The notes: generated from the sequence alone by a model not told the origin. Positions 18,358 through 28,066 are shown, counted from the stretch's first letter. The stretch: 64,000 bases of DNA from Entomobacter blattae (GCF_014672835.1 NZ_CP060244.1:2597001-2661000); one strand, 5' to 3'. Numbers and translations are program-made.

Positions 18358-19272
18358 ATGAACAAGATTTCAACAGAAGAAACTGTTACATTAAAGCAAT
18401 CTCTTACCCAGTGTGCCCATAAGCTGGAAGAAACGCTCAACACCCTTTTAGCCTCCGGTAACAGACCGGAAGAAAGACTAATTGACGCCATGCGATATGG
18501 TGTCTTAGGAGGAGGAAAGCGCCTTCGAGGATATATGGTGATGGAATCTGCCAAAATTTGCGGTGTTCGCAATATTGAGCAGGCCTTAAGAGTTGCAAGT
18601 TCCGTAGAAATGCTTCACGCTTATTCTCTTATCCATGACGATCTCCCTGCTATGGACAATGATGATCTGCGCCGTGGACAACCCTCAACCCACAAAAAAT
18701 TTGATGAAGCCACCGCTATCCTGGCCGGAGACGCTTTACAAACCATGGCTTTTCAAATCCTCGCTGAGGAAGAAACCCACCCTTCAGCAGCGGTAAGGGT
18801 TGAACTTGTTAAGATGTTAGCCCTTGCCTCAGGGGCCCATGGTATGGTAGGCGGTCAGATGATTGATATGCTGGGAGAAGGAAAAAACCTCTCCCTCCCT
18901 GATATTAAAAATCTGCATTCTCTTAAAACGGGAAAGCTTATCCGGTTTGCTACTGAAGCCGGGGCCATTTTGGGAGAGACAAACAAAGATATTCGCGGCC
19001 GCTTTGTTGCCTATGGCCGTGACATCGGCATGGCCTTCCAGATTGCAGATGATATCCTGGATACAACAGCAAGCGAAGAAGAACTGGGTAAAACCGCTGG
19101 CAAAGATGCTCATGCCCGTAAATCTACTTTTGTTTCTCTCTTAGGTATAGAAGGAGCAAAACAAGAGGCACAACGTCTAGCCGCTGAAGCTGCCAAACAT
19201 GTTTCAGCCTTTGGCGAACAGGCTCGCTTCTTGGTTGACCTCACACATTTTGTGGTTGAAAGACGGAATTAA
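18358..19272 (+). CDS. ispA: Geranyl/farnesyl diphosphate synthase
   Basis: 304 aa. Condenses IPP with DMAPP or GPP to give farnesyl diphosphate, precursor of undecaprenyl phosphate, quinones and hopanoids. The first Asp-rich motif is HDDLPAMDNDDLRRG near residue 98 and the second DDILD near 223; GGGKRLRG near 47 binds the diphosphate. It starts 2 nt after xseB and ends 3 nt before dxs, coupling it with the enzyme that supplies its substrates. Confidence 0.96.
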   Translation: MNKISTEETVTLKQSLTQCAHKLEETLNTLLASGNRPEERLIDAMRYGVLGGGKRLRGYMVMESAKICGVRNIEQALRVASSVEMLHAYSLIHDDLPAMDNDDLRRGQPSTHKKFDEATAILAGDALQTMAFQILAEEETHPSAAVRVELVKMLALASGAHGMVGGQMIDMLGEGKNLSLPDIKNLHSLKTGKLIRFATEAGAILGETNKDIRGRFVAYGRDIGMAFQIADDILDTTASEEELGKTAGKDAHARKSTFVSLLGIEGAKQEAQRLAAEAAKHVSAFGEQARFLVDLTHFVVERRN

Positions 19273-19275
19273 GGC

Positions 19276-21306
19276 ATGACTGACCAAACAACTTCTCCTC
19301 TGGGTTCCTCTTCTTCAGAGGCCTCAACAGAGGGAAGCACCCCTGCTTCACGCGCCAATACCATTCCCACATATGGGCGTTTTCCTTTGTTGGATGGAAT
19401 AAGGTCTCCGCTGGACCTCCGTAATCTTTCCACCGCCCAACTTCAACAGCTTGCTGACGAGCTTCGTGAAGAAACGATTGATACGGTTTCTACAACAGGA
19501 GGGCATTTAGGGGCCTCGCTTGGTGTTGTCGAGCTTACCGTTGCCTTACATGCTGTATTTGACACCCCCGACGACAGACTCATATGGGATGTTGGCCATC
19601 AGGCTTATCCGCATAAAATCCTGACTGACCGCAGAGAGAGAATGCGCACCCTTCGTCAGCCTCATGGGCTTTCCGGTTTTACACGCCGTAGCGAAAGCGT
19701 ATTTGATCCCTTTGGGGCAGCCCATTCTTCCACCTCTATTTCTGCAGGGTTGGGAATGGCCGTGGCCAACCATATTATCCATACCGAAAAGCCAGAACAT
19801 CAGGAACGCAACGTTATCGCCGTTATTGGTGATGGATCCATCTCGGCTGGCATGGCCTATGAAGGTATGAACAACGCCGCTGTCGCTGGGCCCGGTGCAA
19901 AAAAGCTCATTGTCATCCTAAATGACAATGAGATGTCGATTTCACGGCCGGTTGGCTCTATGTCAGCGTATCTCTCCAACCTTATTTCTTCACGGCAATA
20001 CCGTAATCTGCGGGAGTTTGCGGGCCGAATGGTCAAGCACCTACCTTCTGCCTTGGAAAAGAAAGCCAAACGGGCTGAGGAATATGCCCGGGGCATTTTA
20101 ACGGGTGGCACCCTGTTTGAAGAGTTAGGGTTTTACTATGTTGGTCCAATTGATGGCCACAACATGGAACAGCTTGTTCCCGTTCTTCGCAATTTACGAG
20201 ATGCTGATGATATAGGCCCCGTTCTCCTTCACATTATAACCGAGAAGGGCCATGGCTACCATCCGGCAGAGCAATCGGGGGACAAATACCATGCTGTCTC
20301 AAAATTTGATATTGCCACCGGTAAACAGGCTAAATCCCCACCTGGCCCACCGAGTTATACCTCTGTTTTCAGTAATGAGCTCAATCGGATTGCCGCTATT
20401 GAAAAAAATATTGTGGCCATTACTGCTGCAATGCCATCGGGAACAGGGTTGGATAATTTTGCCAAGGCTTACCCAGACAGGTTTTTTGATGTTGGCATCG
20501 CCGAGCAGCATGCCGTAACCTTTGCTGCCGGTATGGCAACCGAGGGTTTACGCCCATTCTGTGCCATCTACTCCACGTTTCTTCAGCGGGCTTATGATCA
20601 GGTGATCCACGATGTTGTTCTCCAGGGGCTTCCTGTCCGTTTCGCTATAGATCGAGCTGGGCTTGTAGGGGCTGATGGTGCCACCCATGCTGGTGCCTTT
20701 GATGTTGCCTATCTGGGTATCCTTCCAGGAATGACTATTATGGCCCCCAGTGATGAAGTAGAGCTTGTGCATATGACAGCAACAGCCTGCTATTTTGATG
20801 AAGGACCTATTGCTTTTCGCTACCCTCGTGGTGCTGGTCTTGGGCTTCCCTTACCCACTTCTGGTGAAATCCTTCCTATTGGCAAAGGGCGGATCATTCA
20901 GGAACTTGGCCAACAGCATGGCTCTGAAAAAGGGGGCATTGCCCTTCTCTCCTTGGGGACACGCTTGCATGAGGTTAAAAAGGCTGCTGCTCTTCTGGCA
21001 GAAAAGGGATATCCCCCCACTGTGGTGGATGCGCGCTTTGCTAAACCCCTAGATACTCATCTTATTGAACAACTTGCCCGTAATCATAAGGTTTTAGTCA
21101 CCATAGAAGAAGGAAGTATTGGGGGCTTTGGGTCTTTTGTTATGCAACATCTAGCCATGAAAGGCCTCCTTGATAAGATAAGGTTTAGACCTATGACACT
21201 GCCTGATATCTTTATCGATCATAATACCCAATATGCACAATATGAAGAAGCCGGCCTAAACGCCCAGCATATTACTTCAACAGCGCTTTCAGCCCTACAG
21301 GGCTAG
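19276..21306 (+). CDS. dxs: 1-deoxy-D-xylulose-5-phosphate synthase
   Basis: 676 aa. Thiamine-diphosphate enzyme that makes DXP from pyruvate and glyceraldehyde 3-phosphate, the first step of the MEP pathway. Visible elements are the [17 protein letters not shown] region, the ThDP-binding [17 protein letters not shown] to NDNEMSIS stretch, and the transketolase pyrimidine domain with [17 protein letters not shown]. The N-terminal 30 residues are Ser/Thr-rich and not conserved; an internal start is possible but ATG at 19276 is coupled to ispA. Confidence 0.97.
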   Translation: MTDQTTSPLGSSSSEASTEGSTPASRANTIPTYGRFPLLDGIRSPLDLRNLSTAQLQQLADELREETIDTVSTTGGHLGASLGVVELTVALHAVFDTPDDRLIWDVGHQAYPHKILTDRRERMRTLRQPHGLSGFTRRSESVFDPFGAAHSSTSISAGLGMAVANHIIHTEKPEHQERNVIAVIGDGSISAGMAYEGMNNAAVAGPGAKKLIVILNDNEMSISRPVGSMSAYLSNLISSRQYRNLREFAGRMVKHLPSALEKKAKRAEEYARGILTGGTLFEELGFYYVGPIDGHNMEQLVPVLRNLRDADDIGPVLLHIITEKGHGYHPAEQSGDKYHAVSKFDIATGKQAKSPPGPPSYTSVFSNELNRIAAIEKNIVAITAAMPSGTGLDNFAKAYPDRFFDVGIAEQHAVTFAAGMATEGLRPFCAIYSTFLQRAYDQVIHDVVLQGLPVRFAIDRAGLVGADGATHAGAFDVAYLGILPGMTIMAPSDEVELVHMTATACYFDEGPIAFRYPRGAGLGLPLPTSGEILPIGKGRIIQELGQQHGSEKGGIALLSLGTRLHEVKKAAALLAEKGYPPTVVDARFAKPLDTHLIEQLARNHKVLVTIEEGSIGGFGSFVMQHLAMKGLLDKIRFRPMTLPDIFIDHNTQYAQYEEAGLNAQHITSTALSALQG

Positions 21307-21389
21307 ACCATATACCCCTCAATTCAAAAGCTTCTTCTATTACATAGCGGTTTTCTTCTCACTATGGCTGTTTTAAAAGGTTACTCTTC

Positions 21390-22133
21390 ATGGCCAAAAA
21401 ACGCCTTGACCAAATGCTGGTTGATTTGGGCCTGGTGGAAAGCCGCACAAAAGCCCAAGCCTTAATTCTGGCGGGCAAGGTTTTCTCTAATGAAAAGCGG
21501 TTAGATAAAGCAGGATTTATGGTTTCTGAGGGCGTTCCCCTTACCGTACGGGGGCAAGAACACCCATGGGTATCACGGGGGGGTATTAAGCTTGAGCATG
21601 CCATAAACCATTTTGCACTCAATGCTATGGGCAAAATCTGCTTAGATATCGGAGCCTCCACAGGAGGATTTACGGATGTTCTCCTGCATCATGGAGCCAA
21701 AAAAATATTTGCGGTCGATGTTGGACATGGCCAGCTCGCCTGGAAAATCCGTAATCATCCAGCCGTAACAGTTTTGGAAAAATGCAATGCAAGGTATCTG
21801 GATCCCACCATCATTCCTGACTCGATCGACTGCCTGGTCTGCGATGCCAGCTTTATAGGCCTGCGTACTATCCTGCCCGCAGGCTTGGCCTTGTGTAGAA
21901 ACAAGGCCTGGGCCGTTGCCCTTATTAAGCCACAGTTTGAAGTAGGCAAAGACAGGGTTGGCCCTAAAGGTGTCGTGAAGGATCCCATCCTGCATGAGGA
22001 AGTTTGTGCAACCATTCACAACTGGTGGGCGACCCTACCTGGATGGCACATAATGGGTATTGAGCCCAGCCCCATTACGGGCCCTGAAGGCAACAGGGAA
22101 TTTCTCATTGCCGCCCATCTAAACAGACCATAG
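21390..22133 (+). CDS. tlyA: TlyA-family rRNA 2'-O-methyltransferase
   Basis: 247 aa. An N-terminal S4 RNA-binding domain (MAKKRLDQMLVDLGLVESR, residues 1-60) is followed by a FtsJ/RrmJ-type SAM methyltransferase domain starting SRGGIKLEHA, with the SAM-binding loop CLDIGASTGGFTDVLL and a later KPQFEVGK. TlyA methylates C1409 in 16S and C1920 in 23S rRNA. It is the usual last gene of xseB-ispA-dxs-tlyA, 83 nt after dxs. Confidence 0.94.
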   Translation: MAKKRLDQMLVDLGLVESRTKAQALILAGKVFSNEKRLDKAGFMVSEGVPLTVRGQEHPWVSRGGIKLEHAINHFALNAMGKICLDIGASTGGFTDVLLHHGAKKIFAVDVGHGQLAWKIRNHPAVTVLEKCNARYLDPTIIPDSIDCLVCDASFIGLRTILPAGLALCRNKAWAVALIKPQFEVGKDRVGPKGVVKDPILHEEVCATIHNWWATLPGWHIMGIEPSPITGPEGNREFLIAAHLNRP

Positions 22134-22215
22134 AGTCTAGACAAGCCATAGACAAGAGAACACCATATTCAAAGGCTCCTCATCTTCTCATGCAAGTTTA
22201 TTCTTTGTTAATTCT

Positions 22216-22752
22216 CTATGGGGAAGATGGTGATTTGGAGGCCCTTCTGACCGCTACAGCTTCTACCGTAACCAGCCATGCAGGATTAAACATTTTCTTT
22301 ATTTCCACAACACTTCCTGTGGGGATATTAGGCTGACCTTTTGTGGCAAAAAACTGATGATATGCAGCCATAAATCCATTATAGTCAACCGTGTCGCTCT
22401 GTTTGGGATCCGCTGCCAAATAAGCACGAATTTGTATCACATCTGCCATGCTTAAATTCATCTTTCCCAGTATATCCTGTAGCTTCTCAAACACGTTTCT
22501 AGCCTGGGCTTCCGTATTCCCATAGGCTTCTTGTGTCGCGGAGTTGACATCCTTATTAATAATATCAGGTGTAATAGAACTCAGATACACAAAGCCCGAA
22601 TCTGCCGGCACTTCTACAGAAACCGCAAATGGATATTGTTGATTGGTATCGACATTCCTGGTTATGGAGGACGGCTCTGCTGCCAAGGCTGTTTGGATAC
22701 AAAAGGCTGCTAACAGAATTGATCGCATGCCATGCCGAATAATCTTTTTCAT
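22216..22752 (-). CDS. Exported RidA-like (YjgF/Rid) protein
   Basis: 178 aa from ATG at 22750-22752 (a GTG five codons earlier is open). Residues 1-24 are a Sec signal peptide (MKKIIRHG, hydrophobic core, ALAAE), so the protein is periplasmic. The mature part follows the Rid fold: FVYLSSITPD, TEAQARNVFEKLQDILGKM, VIQIRAYL and a final VTVEAVAV strand. The arginine that holds the imine substrate in RidA deaminases (in the PARS/PARC-type motif) is replaced: here the motif is NPAWLV. So it is probably not a 2-aminoacrylate deaminase and its ligand is unknown. It converges on tlyA. Confidence 0.82.
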   Translation of the reverse strand: MKKIIRHGMRSILLAAFCIQTALAAEPSSITRNVDTNQQYPFAVSVEVPADSGFVYLSSITPDIINKDVNSATQEAYGNTEAQARNVFEKLQDILGKMNLSMADVIQIRAYLAADPKQSDTVDYNGFMAAYHQFFATKGQPNIPTGSVVEIKKMFNPAWLVTVEAVAVRRASKSPSSP

Positions 22753-23082
22753 ACTGTCCCTAGCCACTTATCTTCTTTGTTCATTGTAATAACTCTCTCC
22801 CAACCTTAGAAATGAAACCCTTAGTTACCGTTACAATTTTTCAAAAATGCCACTTCTGCTATAGCCACTCGTCCTTTGGTTCCAAAAAGTGATTGTTCGC
22901 TTTTAAAAATATAAACCAAGCGCTGCTTTTATTTAACAATAAGCTGTTAACTATTATAAATTATATATGACTGAAAATAAAAAAAATCTTCCTTTTCCTC
23001 AACAGTAAAATTCTTTATGACCGACCGAGCCCTTATGCCAAATACGACCATCCAAGCATGACCATCAAAGAATAATGTTTTA
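22753..23082. other. Intergenic region between divergent genes
   Basis: 330 nt, AT-rich around 22900-23000, presumably holding promoters for the RidA-like gene and the GNAT-Nudix gene. No ORF, RNA gene or strong repeat seen. Confidence 0.5.
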
Positions 23083-24153
23083 ATGAATCAGCCCCCCAGC
23101 TTTCCGCTCTTTCTTCAACCCACACTTAAAACAAACCGCTTCCAGTTGATGCCCTTTCGTGAAGAGGACAGCAAAAACCTTCATCATTTGATTAATGACT
23201 GGAGTGTGGTTCGCACCTTAAGTGACCTGCCTTTTCCCTATCCACAAACGATGGTTGAAGACTGGATCAAAATGGCTACCACACACCCCCAGAAAGGTTT
23301 AGGGTATTACTTTGCCATTATGAATAAGGCCCCCTCCTCTCTCCTTGAAAACAAGCCCCTCAATAGGCTTATGGGCTGCGTGGCCATAACTTTGGAAAAA
23401 AACAAAACCCAGGCTAAAATAGGCTATTGGGTGGGAAAGAAATTCTGGAACCAAGGGATTGCCTCTGAATGTGTGACCCGCGTGATTGAATGGGCTTTTG
23501 CCCAATTGCCCATCAAAACTTTAAAAGCCCTCGTGATTGAGGACAATATAGCCTCGATAAGAATCCTTCAAAAAAATGGGTTTCAGCAAACCGGAAAAAC
23601 AACAGAAAAATTTATGGCTTACGGCAAGGATTATCCCGTAATCGTGTTTGAAGCAACCCGAGAAAGCTTTTTCATAAGCCGTCAGACTCCTTTCACCCCC
23701 CCGTCTCCAAACTCACTGGATAAGATCCACATGTCTTCTTTTGCTTCTCACCCCAAACCGCTCCTAACCGTATCAGCAGGGATTTTGGTCGATATCCACA
23801 ACAAGATACTCCTCGCCAAAAGGCCAGAAGGTAAACCCATGGCAGGCTTATGGGAATTCCCGGGTGGAAAAATGGAAAAAAATGAAACACCCGAAATGAC
23901 TTTAATCCGTGAATTTAAAGAAGAGCTGGACATTGATCTCTCCACAACCTGCCTAGCCCCCTTTACTTTCGTTTCTCAAGCTTATGCAGGTTTTCATCTT
24001 GTTATGTCTCTCTTTCTCTGTCGACACTGGAAGGGAACACCTACCCCTAAAGAAGGGCAGACCATTCAATGGTGCTTGGCTTCGGAGCTTAAAAACTACC
24101 CTATGCCTGAGGCAGATAAACCCTTAATTCCATTACTCTGTGACCTTCTCTAA
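23083..24153 (+). CDS. GNAT acetyltransferase - Nudix hydrolase (MutT-like) fusion protein
   Basis: 356 aa with two unrelated enzyme domains. Residues 8-185 form a RimJ/RimL-type GNAT domain (TNRFQLMPFREEDSKNL, IGYWVGKKFWNQGIASE as acetyl-CoA motif, EDNIASIRILQKNGF). Residues 225-356 form a MutT-type Nudix domain: ILLAKRPEGKPMAGLWEFPG followed by the Nudix box, with G and E spaced as G-x5-E-x7-REFKEELDI. MutT removes 8-oxo-dGTP from the nucleotide pool. The GNAT substrate is unknown. The fusion is in one continuous frame with a linker of about 35 residues, so it is not a sequencing join. Confidence 0.88.
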   Translation: MNQPPSFPLFLQPTLKTNRFQLMPFREEDSKNLHHLINDWSVVRTLSDLPFPYPQTMVEDWIKMATTHPQKGLGYYFAIMNKAPSSLLENKPLNRLMGCVAITLEKNKTQAKIGYWVGKKFWNQGIASECVTRVIEWAFAQLPIKTLKALVIEDNIASIRILQKNGFQQTGKTTEKFMAYGKDYPVIVFEATRESFFISRQTPFTPPSPNSLDKIHMSSFASHPKPLLTVSAGILVDIHNKILLAKRPEGKPMAGLWEFPGGKMEKNETPEMTLIREFKEELDIDLSTTCLAPFTFVSQAYAGFHLVMSLFLCRHWKGTPTPKEGQTIQWCLASELKNYPMPEADKPLIPLLCDLL

Positions 24154-24405
24154 AATAGGCCTTTCCTTTAAAACCACCTTTTTACTCCTTTCTTCATTCT
24201 ATTAGAAACCCTCTCTTGTTTGTGCCCTCGCCTCCTCAAACAGAAAGAAGAAATTTGTTATTCATTCCGACATGGCAGGCATGATAACAACGCAAAGCCC
24301 GCTTATGCTGCCATGCGCTTACTTTTTGTTCTGTCTTCTATTTTGCCACGCACCTTTATTATCATCCCCAAACGCGCTAAATTATCCCCGTGAAGGAGAT
24401 AAGGA

Positions 24406-25179
24406 ATGAACCCAACAGCCTGTATTCTTATTATTGGTAACGAGATTCTCTCGGGCCGAACTCAGGATGCCAATATCCAGTTTCTTGCCCAAAATTTAGG
24501 AAAACTGGGAATAAACCTTCAAGAAATCCGCGTTATTCCCGATCAAGAAGCTCTTATTGTCCATACGGTCAATGAAACCCGTAAAAAATTTTCCCACGTC
24601 ATTACTACCGGTGGAATCGGCCCTACCCACGATGATATTACAGCCCCAAGCATTGCCAAAGCTTTTGGTGTTCCTTGGGAAATCCATGAGGAATCTTTCA
24701 AAATTCTGGAAGCCCATTTCCGACCAGGAGAATTTAATACCCCCCGCCAGCGTATGGCTACCCTTCCACGAGGGGCTATTCCAATCCGTAATCCTATTTC
24801 AGCAGCCCCTGGCTTTAGTATGGATAATGTGCATGTCCTTGCTGGAGTCCCCGAAATTATGAGGGCCATGTTTTTGGAACTTGCCCCCCATCTGAGCAAA
24901 GGAGCACCCATTGTTTCTCGTACATGGTATGCGTTTGGCATGTCTGAGGGGCAAATCGCTGAAAAACTAGAAGAAATCCAGTCTGCTTTTCCTACACTTG
25001 ATATCGGCTCCTATCCTTTCAAACTGCAAGACCAGCGCAAGGGCGTAGCCCTTGTTGTAAAGGGCCATAACGAAAACCAGGTCAAAAACGCAGCCGAGCA
25101 AATCTGCCAGCTTATTGCTGATTTTGGCCTGACCCCTCATGAAGGAGAACCTACCGCAAAGGAAGCTTCTAAAATATAA
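24406..25179 (+). CDS. CinA-type molybdopterin-binding domain protein
   Basis: 257 aa. ATG at 24406 follows AAGGAGATAAGG. It is the MoCF_biosynth domain as in the N-terminal half of CinA: LIIGNEILSGRTQDANIQFL, ITTGGIGPTHDDITAPSIAKAFG, and LAGVPEIMRAMF. The C-terminal amidohydrolase domain of full CinA (about 160 aa) is absent, as in many alphaproteobacterial homologues annotated competence/damage-inducible protein A. The activity of this short form is not settled. Confidence 0.9.
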   Translation: MNPTACILIIGNEILSGRTQDANIQFLAQNLGKLGINLQEIRVIPDQEALIVHTVNETRKKFSHVITTGGIGPTHDDITAPSIAKAFGVPWEIHEESFKILEAHFRPGEFNTPRQRMATLPRGAIPIRNPISAAPGFSMDNVHVLAGVPEIMRAMFLELAPHLSKGAPIVSRTWYAFGMSEGQIAEKLEEIQSAFPTLDIGSYPFKLQDQRKGVALVVKGHNENQVKNAAEQICQLIADFGLTPHEGEPTAKEASKI

Positions 25180-25222
25180 CTCTTAACCCTGTAGGGCTTT
25201 TCACAAAACCTACGATAACTTT

Positions 25223-25258
25223 ACCACTGACTCCCTATGAACCACTGACTGCCTATGA
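25223..25258. repeat. 18-bp tandem duplication overlapping the accA stop codon
   Basis: ACCACTGACTCCCTATGA (25223-25240) is followed directly by ACCACTGACTGCCTATGA (25241-25258), one mismatch. The second copy includes the accA stop codon (25253-25255, minus strand). Confidence 0.92.
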
Positions 25259-26209
25259 AATGATCTCTCTACTCATAGCCAGAAATTTTTCCCGACGTCT
25301 AGCGCGCAAAATAGCGGGCTCCACTTTAGTCAGCGCGGCTAATTCAATGGAAATTTTTTCTCCCACACGCTTAATCGTCTCCTGGGGGTTTCGTTGAGCG
25401 CCGCCTGTTGGTTCCGGCACAATACGATCAATTAACTTCAAATTCAGCAAGTCCTGAGCTGTAAGACGTAAGGCCCCGGCAGCCACTACAGCTTGCTTGG
25501 GGTCTCGCCATAAAATAGAAGCACAAGCCTCAGGAGAGATCACAGAATAAATGGCATGCTCAAGCATTAAAATCTGATCAGCCGCTCCAAGAGCAATGGC
25601 ACCACCCGATCCCCCCTCACCAATAATGGTGGCCACCACCGGTGTAGGAACACTCAGGGTTGCCTCAATAGACCGAGCAATCGCTTCAGCTTGCCCCCTT
25701 TCTTCAGCATCAATACCGGGCCAAGCTCCCGCAGTATCAATAAAAGCCAGCACAGGAAGACCAAAACGCCCTGCTAGATCTAGCAAGCGCTGATGTTTTC
25801 TATAACCTTCTGGTTTGGCCATTCCGAAATTGTGGGTTAAGCGCGTTTGCAGGTCAGAGCCGCGCTCAATCCCTACGATCATCACAGACATACCCTCAAA
25901 ACGGCCTAACCCCCCAACAATGGCACTATCTTCAGCAAAATGCCTATCACCTGCCAGGGGAACATATTCCGTTATCAGGCCCGATATATAATCCAGGGCA
26001 TGCGGGCGCTGCTCGTGACGGGCGACAAGGACTTTCTGCCAGGCGCTAAGTCTTGCATAAAGGGCTGCCAGCTGTTTATCGGCCTTATCCTTCAAGCGGC
26101 TAATCTCTTCGGCAATATTGGCCCCTTCCGGATCTGACATTTGCCGCAACTCGTCAATCTTGCTTTCAAGTTCAGCGATAGGTTTTTCAAAATCCAGAAA
26201 CTGTTGCAT
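25253..26209 (-). CDS. accA: Acetyl-CoA carboxylase carboxyltransferase subunit alpha
   Basis: 318 aa from ATG at 26207-26209 (MQQFLDFEKPIAELESKID...), the usual length. Transfers CO2 from carboxybiotin to acetyl-CoA, the first committed step of fatty-acid synthesis, with AccD. Key stretches: a helical N-terminus, PEGYRKHQRLLDLAGRF, PVLAFIDTAGAWPGIDAEERGQ, and VIGEGGSGGAIALGAAD for the oxyanion hole. A TTG ten codons upstream is open but the family starts at MQQFLDF. accD and accBC are not in the window. Confidence 0.97.
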   Translation of the reverse strand: MQQFLDFEKPIAELESKIDELRQMSDPEGANIAEEISRLKDKADKQLAALYARLSAWQKVLVARHEQRPHALDYISGLITEYVPLAGDRHFAEDSAIVGGLGRFEGMSVMIVGIERGSDLQTRLTHNFGMAKPEGYRKHQRLLDLAGRFGLPVLAFIDTAGAWPGIDAEERGQAEAIARSIEATLSVPTPVVATIIGEGGSGGAIALGAADQILMLEHAIYSVISPEACASILWRDPKQAVVAAGALRLTAQDLLNLKLIDRIVPEPTGGAQRNPQETIKRVGEKISIELAALTKVEPAILRARRREKFLAMSREIIS

Positions 26210-26309
26210 ATATAATTTCCAACCCTTGGCGATCAACACTTAATATTTTATCTTATTCTCATTCCTGCCTTTTACACCAGACCATCCCCATCGTTAAGAC
26301 TCTATCAGT

Positions 26310-27227
26310 TTAGGAATGATCCGTTCTTTTCCGTGTTTTATTAGATAGTGGATGAAATGTTCTAACCGTTGTACTTAAACGCTCAGCAAGAATATGGGTA
26401 TAAATCTGTGTTGTAGAAATATCTGCATGACCCAGTATCATTTGTAAAGAGCGTATATCGGCCCCACGGGCTAACATATGGCTTGCAAAAGAATGCCTCA
26501 AAACGTGGGGAGAAAGCCTTTGTGGTGCAATTCCAGCTCTTAGTGCCACATCATGTAATATGCTATCAAATGCCTGGCGGGTTAAAGGCCGTTTTGGATT
26601 ACGACCCGGAAATAACCACCGGCTCTTCAAGGGGCGATCCTGTTCGATAAGCGCAAGAGCGACCTGACAGGCAACAGGAGAAAGCAAAACAATACGCTCC
26701 TTATTGCCTTTTCCCCGGATAAAAAGCGTAGAAGTTCCCTCGGTTATGGCATTACGCTCAAGAGTGAGCAGTTCAGAAATACGAACCCCCGTGGAATATA
26801 AAATTTCTAGGGCAGCCTGTGCCATTAAAAACCGACGCGTCTCGTAAGGGGGCCCACATGCCGAGAGAAGGCGTTGAATTTCGTTTTCTGAAAGAAATTT
26901 TGGTAAGCTGGTGGGAAGTCTTGGCGCATCCAGCTGAAATGTCGGATCATCCTTCCGCAAGCCATCTTTTAAGAGAAACAAGAAATATTGCTTAAGAGAA
27001 GACTGTTTGCGGGCCAAGGTTCGGGCTGAATACCCCAAGGCCGACACTGTCTGTACATACTCTTGTATAAGGGGTGCTGAAACCGACACGGATGTCGTTT
27101 TTTGGGTATGAAGAAAGGCAAAGAAATCCTCAAGATCTGATCGGTAGGCAGAAACAGTATTAGGCAAGGCCCCCCGCTCTGCTACAATCATCTCCAAAAA
27201 AGCCTCTCCATAATTTCTTTCGACCAT
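26310..27227 (-). CDS. xerD: Tyrosine recombinase XerD
   Basis: 305 aa from ATG at 27225-27227. Resolves chromosome dimers at dif with XerC. The N-terminal SAM-like DNA-binding domain spans residues 1-100. The catalytic domain holds R in STGVRISELL, K in RGKGNKERIV, HVLRHSFASHML (H and R), GHADISTTQIYTH with the second His and the Tyr nucleophile. The family's XerD-like start is lightly shortened. It lies just beyond accA on the same strand, and a damaged copy of part of its 5' half lies upstream at 27241-27311. Confidence 0.93.
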   Translation of the reverse strand: MVERNYGEAFLEMIVAERGALPNTVSAYRSDLEDFFAFLHTQKTTSVSVSAPLIQEYVQTVSALGYSARTLARKQSSLKQYFLFLLKDGLRKDDPTFQLDAPRLPTSLPKFLSENEIQRLLSACGPPYETRRFLMAQAALEILYSTGVRISELLTLERNAITEGTSTLFIRGKGNKERIVLLSPVACQVALALIEQDRPLKSRWLFPGRNPKRPLTRQAFDSILHDVALRAGIAPQRLSPHVLRHSFASHMLARGADIRSLQMILGHADISTTQIYTHILAERLSTTVRTFHPLSNKTRKRTDHS

Positions 27228-27240
27228 GAACACTCTATTA

Positions 27241-27311
27241 CTGTCTGTACATACTCATGTATAAGGGATGCTGAAATCGACATCGATATCGTTTTTGGGT
27301 ATGAAGAAAGG
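27241..27311. repeat. Displaced diverged copy of an internal xerD segment
   Basis: The 71 nt at 27241-27311 match 27047-27119 inside xerD in the same orientation with about six substitutions and a 1-nt deletion. The source encodes residues around TQKTTSVSVSAPLIQEY of XerD. The copy lies 13 nt upstream of the xerD start codon and no longer forms a frame. Confidence 0.9.
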
Positions 27312-27543
27312 TATGGGCTACTTCCAGCACTTGATGACATTATGGATATTCTATTATCCCACAACCAAAAAGCCCCTTTAAAAACCTACCCAATTGAAAG
27401 CGGCAAAACCACACTATCTTCCCTTTACCTATCGGGAAAATTTGTTCTCCGCACTTCCTCGCTGCCCATAAGGAGATATATGCCATGACATACCGCTTTC
27501 CCAATAAAAGCCCCATTTACAAATTCTCTATGCCAAACCCTTC

Positions 27544-27900
27544 TTAATGTTTCTGGCCTACGCCCAGAGTTTGTTCCCCACCTTGAGGGGCCTGCCCATT
27601 TTTCTCAACCACGGGAGGTTGGGCAGCTGGCGGCATCTGCTGTACAGGGGCCGAAACAGAGGGATGAGCAGGTAAAGAAGCAGGGACCTGCTGATTGGGC
27701 ATAGCAGAAACATTTTGTGTGCTTTGCTGAATCAGCTGGGCCGCTGTATTATCCTGTTTATTTTTTACAAACTGGCTCAGGGGAATATCCTTATGTAAGA
27801 CCCCTGGAATAACCTCTACTCTCGTTGTCCCTAAAAACACAAAAACAGCCACTATAAAAACAACAACCAACCCGCCAATAACGATAAGAATCCGGCGCAT
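27544..27900 (-). CDS. Single-pass membrane protein with proline/glutamine-rich tail
   Basis: 118 aa from ATG at 27898-27900 (MRRILIVIGGLVVV...). One N-terminal transmembrane helix (about 4-24), then VEVIPGVLHKDIPLSQFV and a low-complexity tail rich in Q, P, A and V, probably periplasmic. I do not recognise a family. It diverges from aroK and is separated from xerD by 316 nt. The extended TTG start seven codons upstream is less likely. Confidence 0.65.
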   Translation of the reverse strand: MRRILIVIGGLVVVFIVAVFVFLGTTRVEVIPGVLHKDIPLSQFVKNKQDNTAAQLIQQSTQNVSAMPNQQVPASLPAHPSVSAPVQQMPPAAQPPVVEKNGQAPQGGEQTLGVGQKH

Positions 27901-28066
27901 ATCTTTATAAATCTTCCCCAATTATATCATTAACGCCATTCTGTTCTATAGAGCAGTGAGTGGAACAAAATTTGTATTTCAAAACCCCAAAAAGCGGAAT
28001 GGCGAAAAATTACTTCCAATATGTTCTTTAGGTAGCCTAATATATTTCCCTATGTTAGAAAACACC

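Noticed and set aside
26310-27227. Integrase of a mobile element
   Set aside because: Length, motifs and the absence of attachment sites or cargo fit chromosomal XerD.
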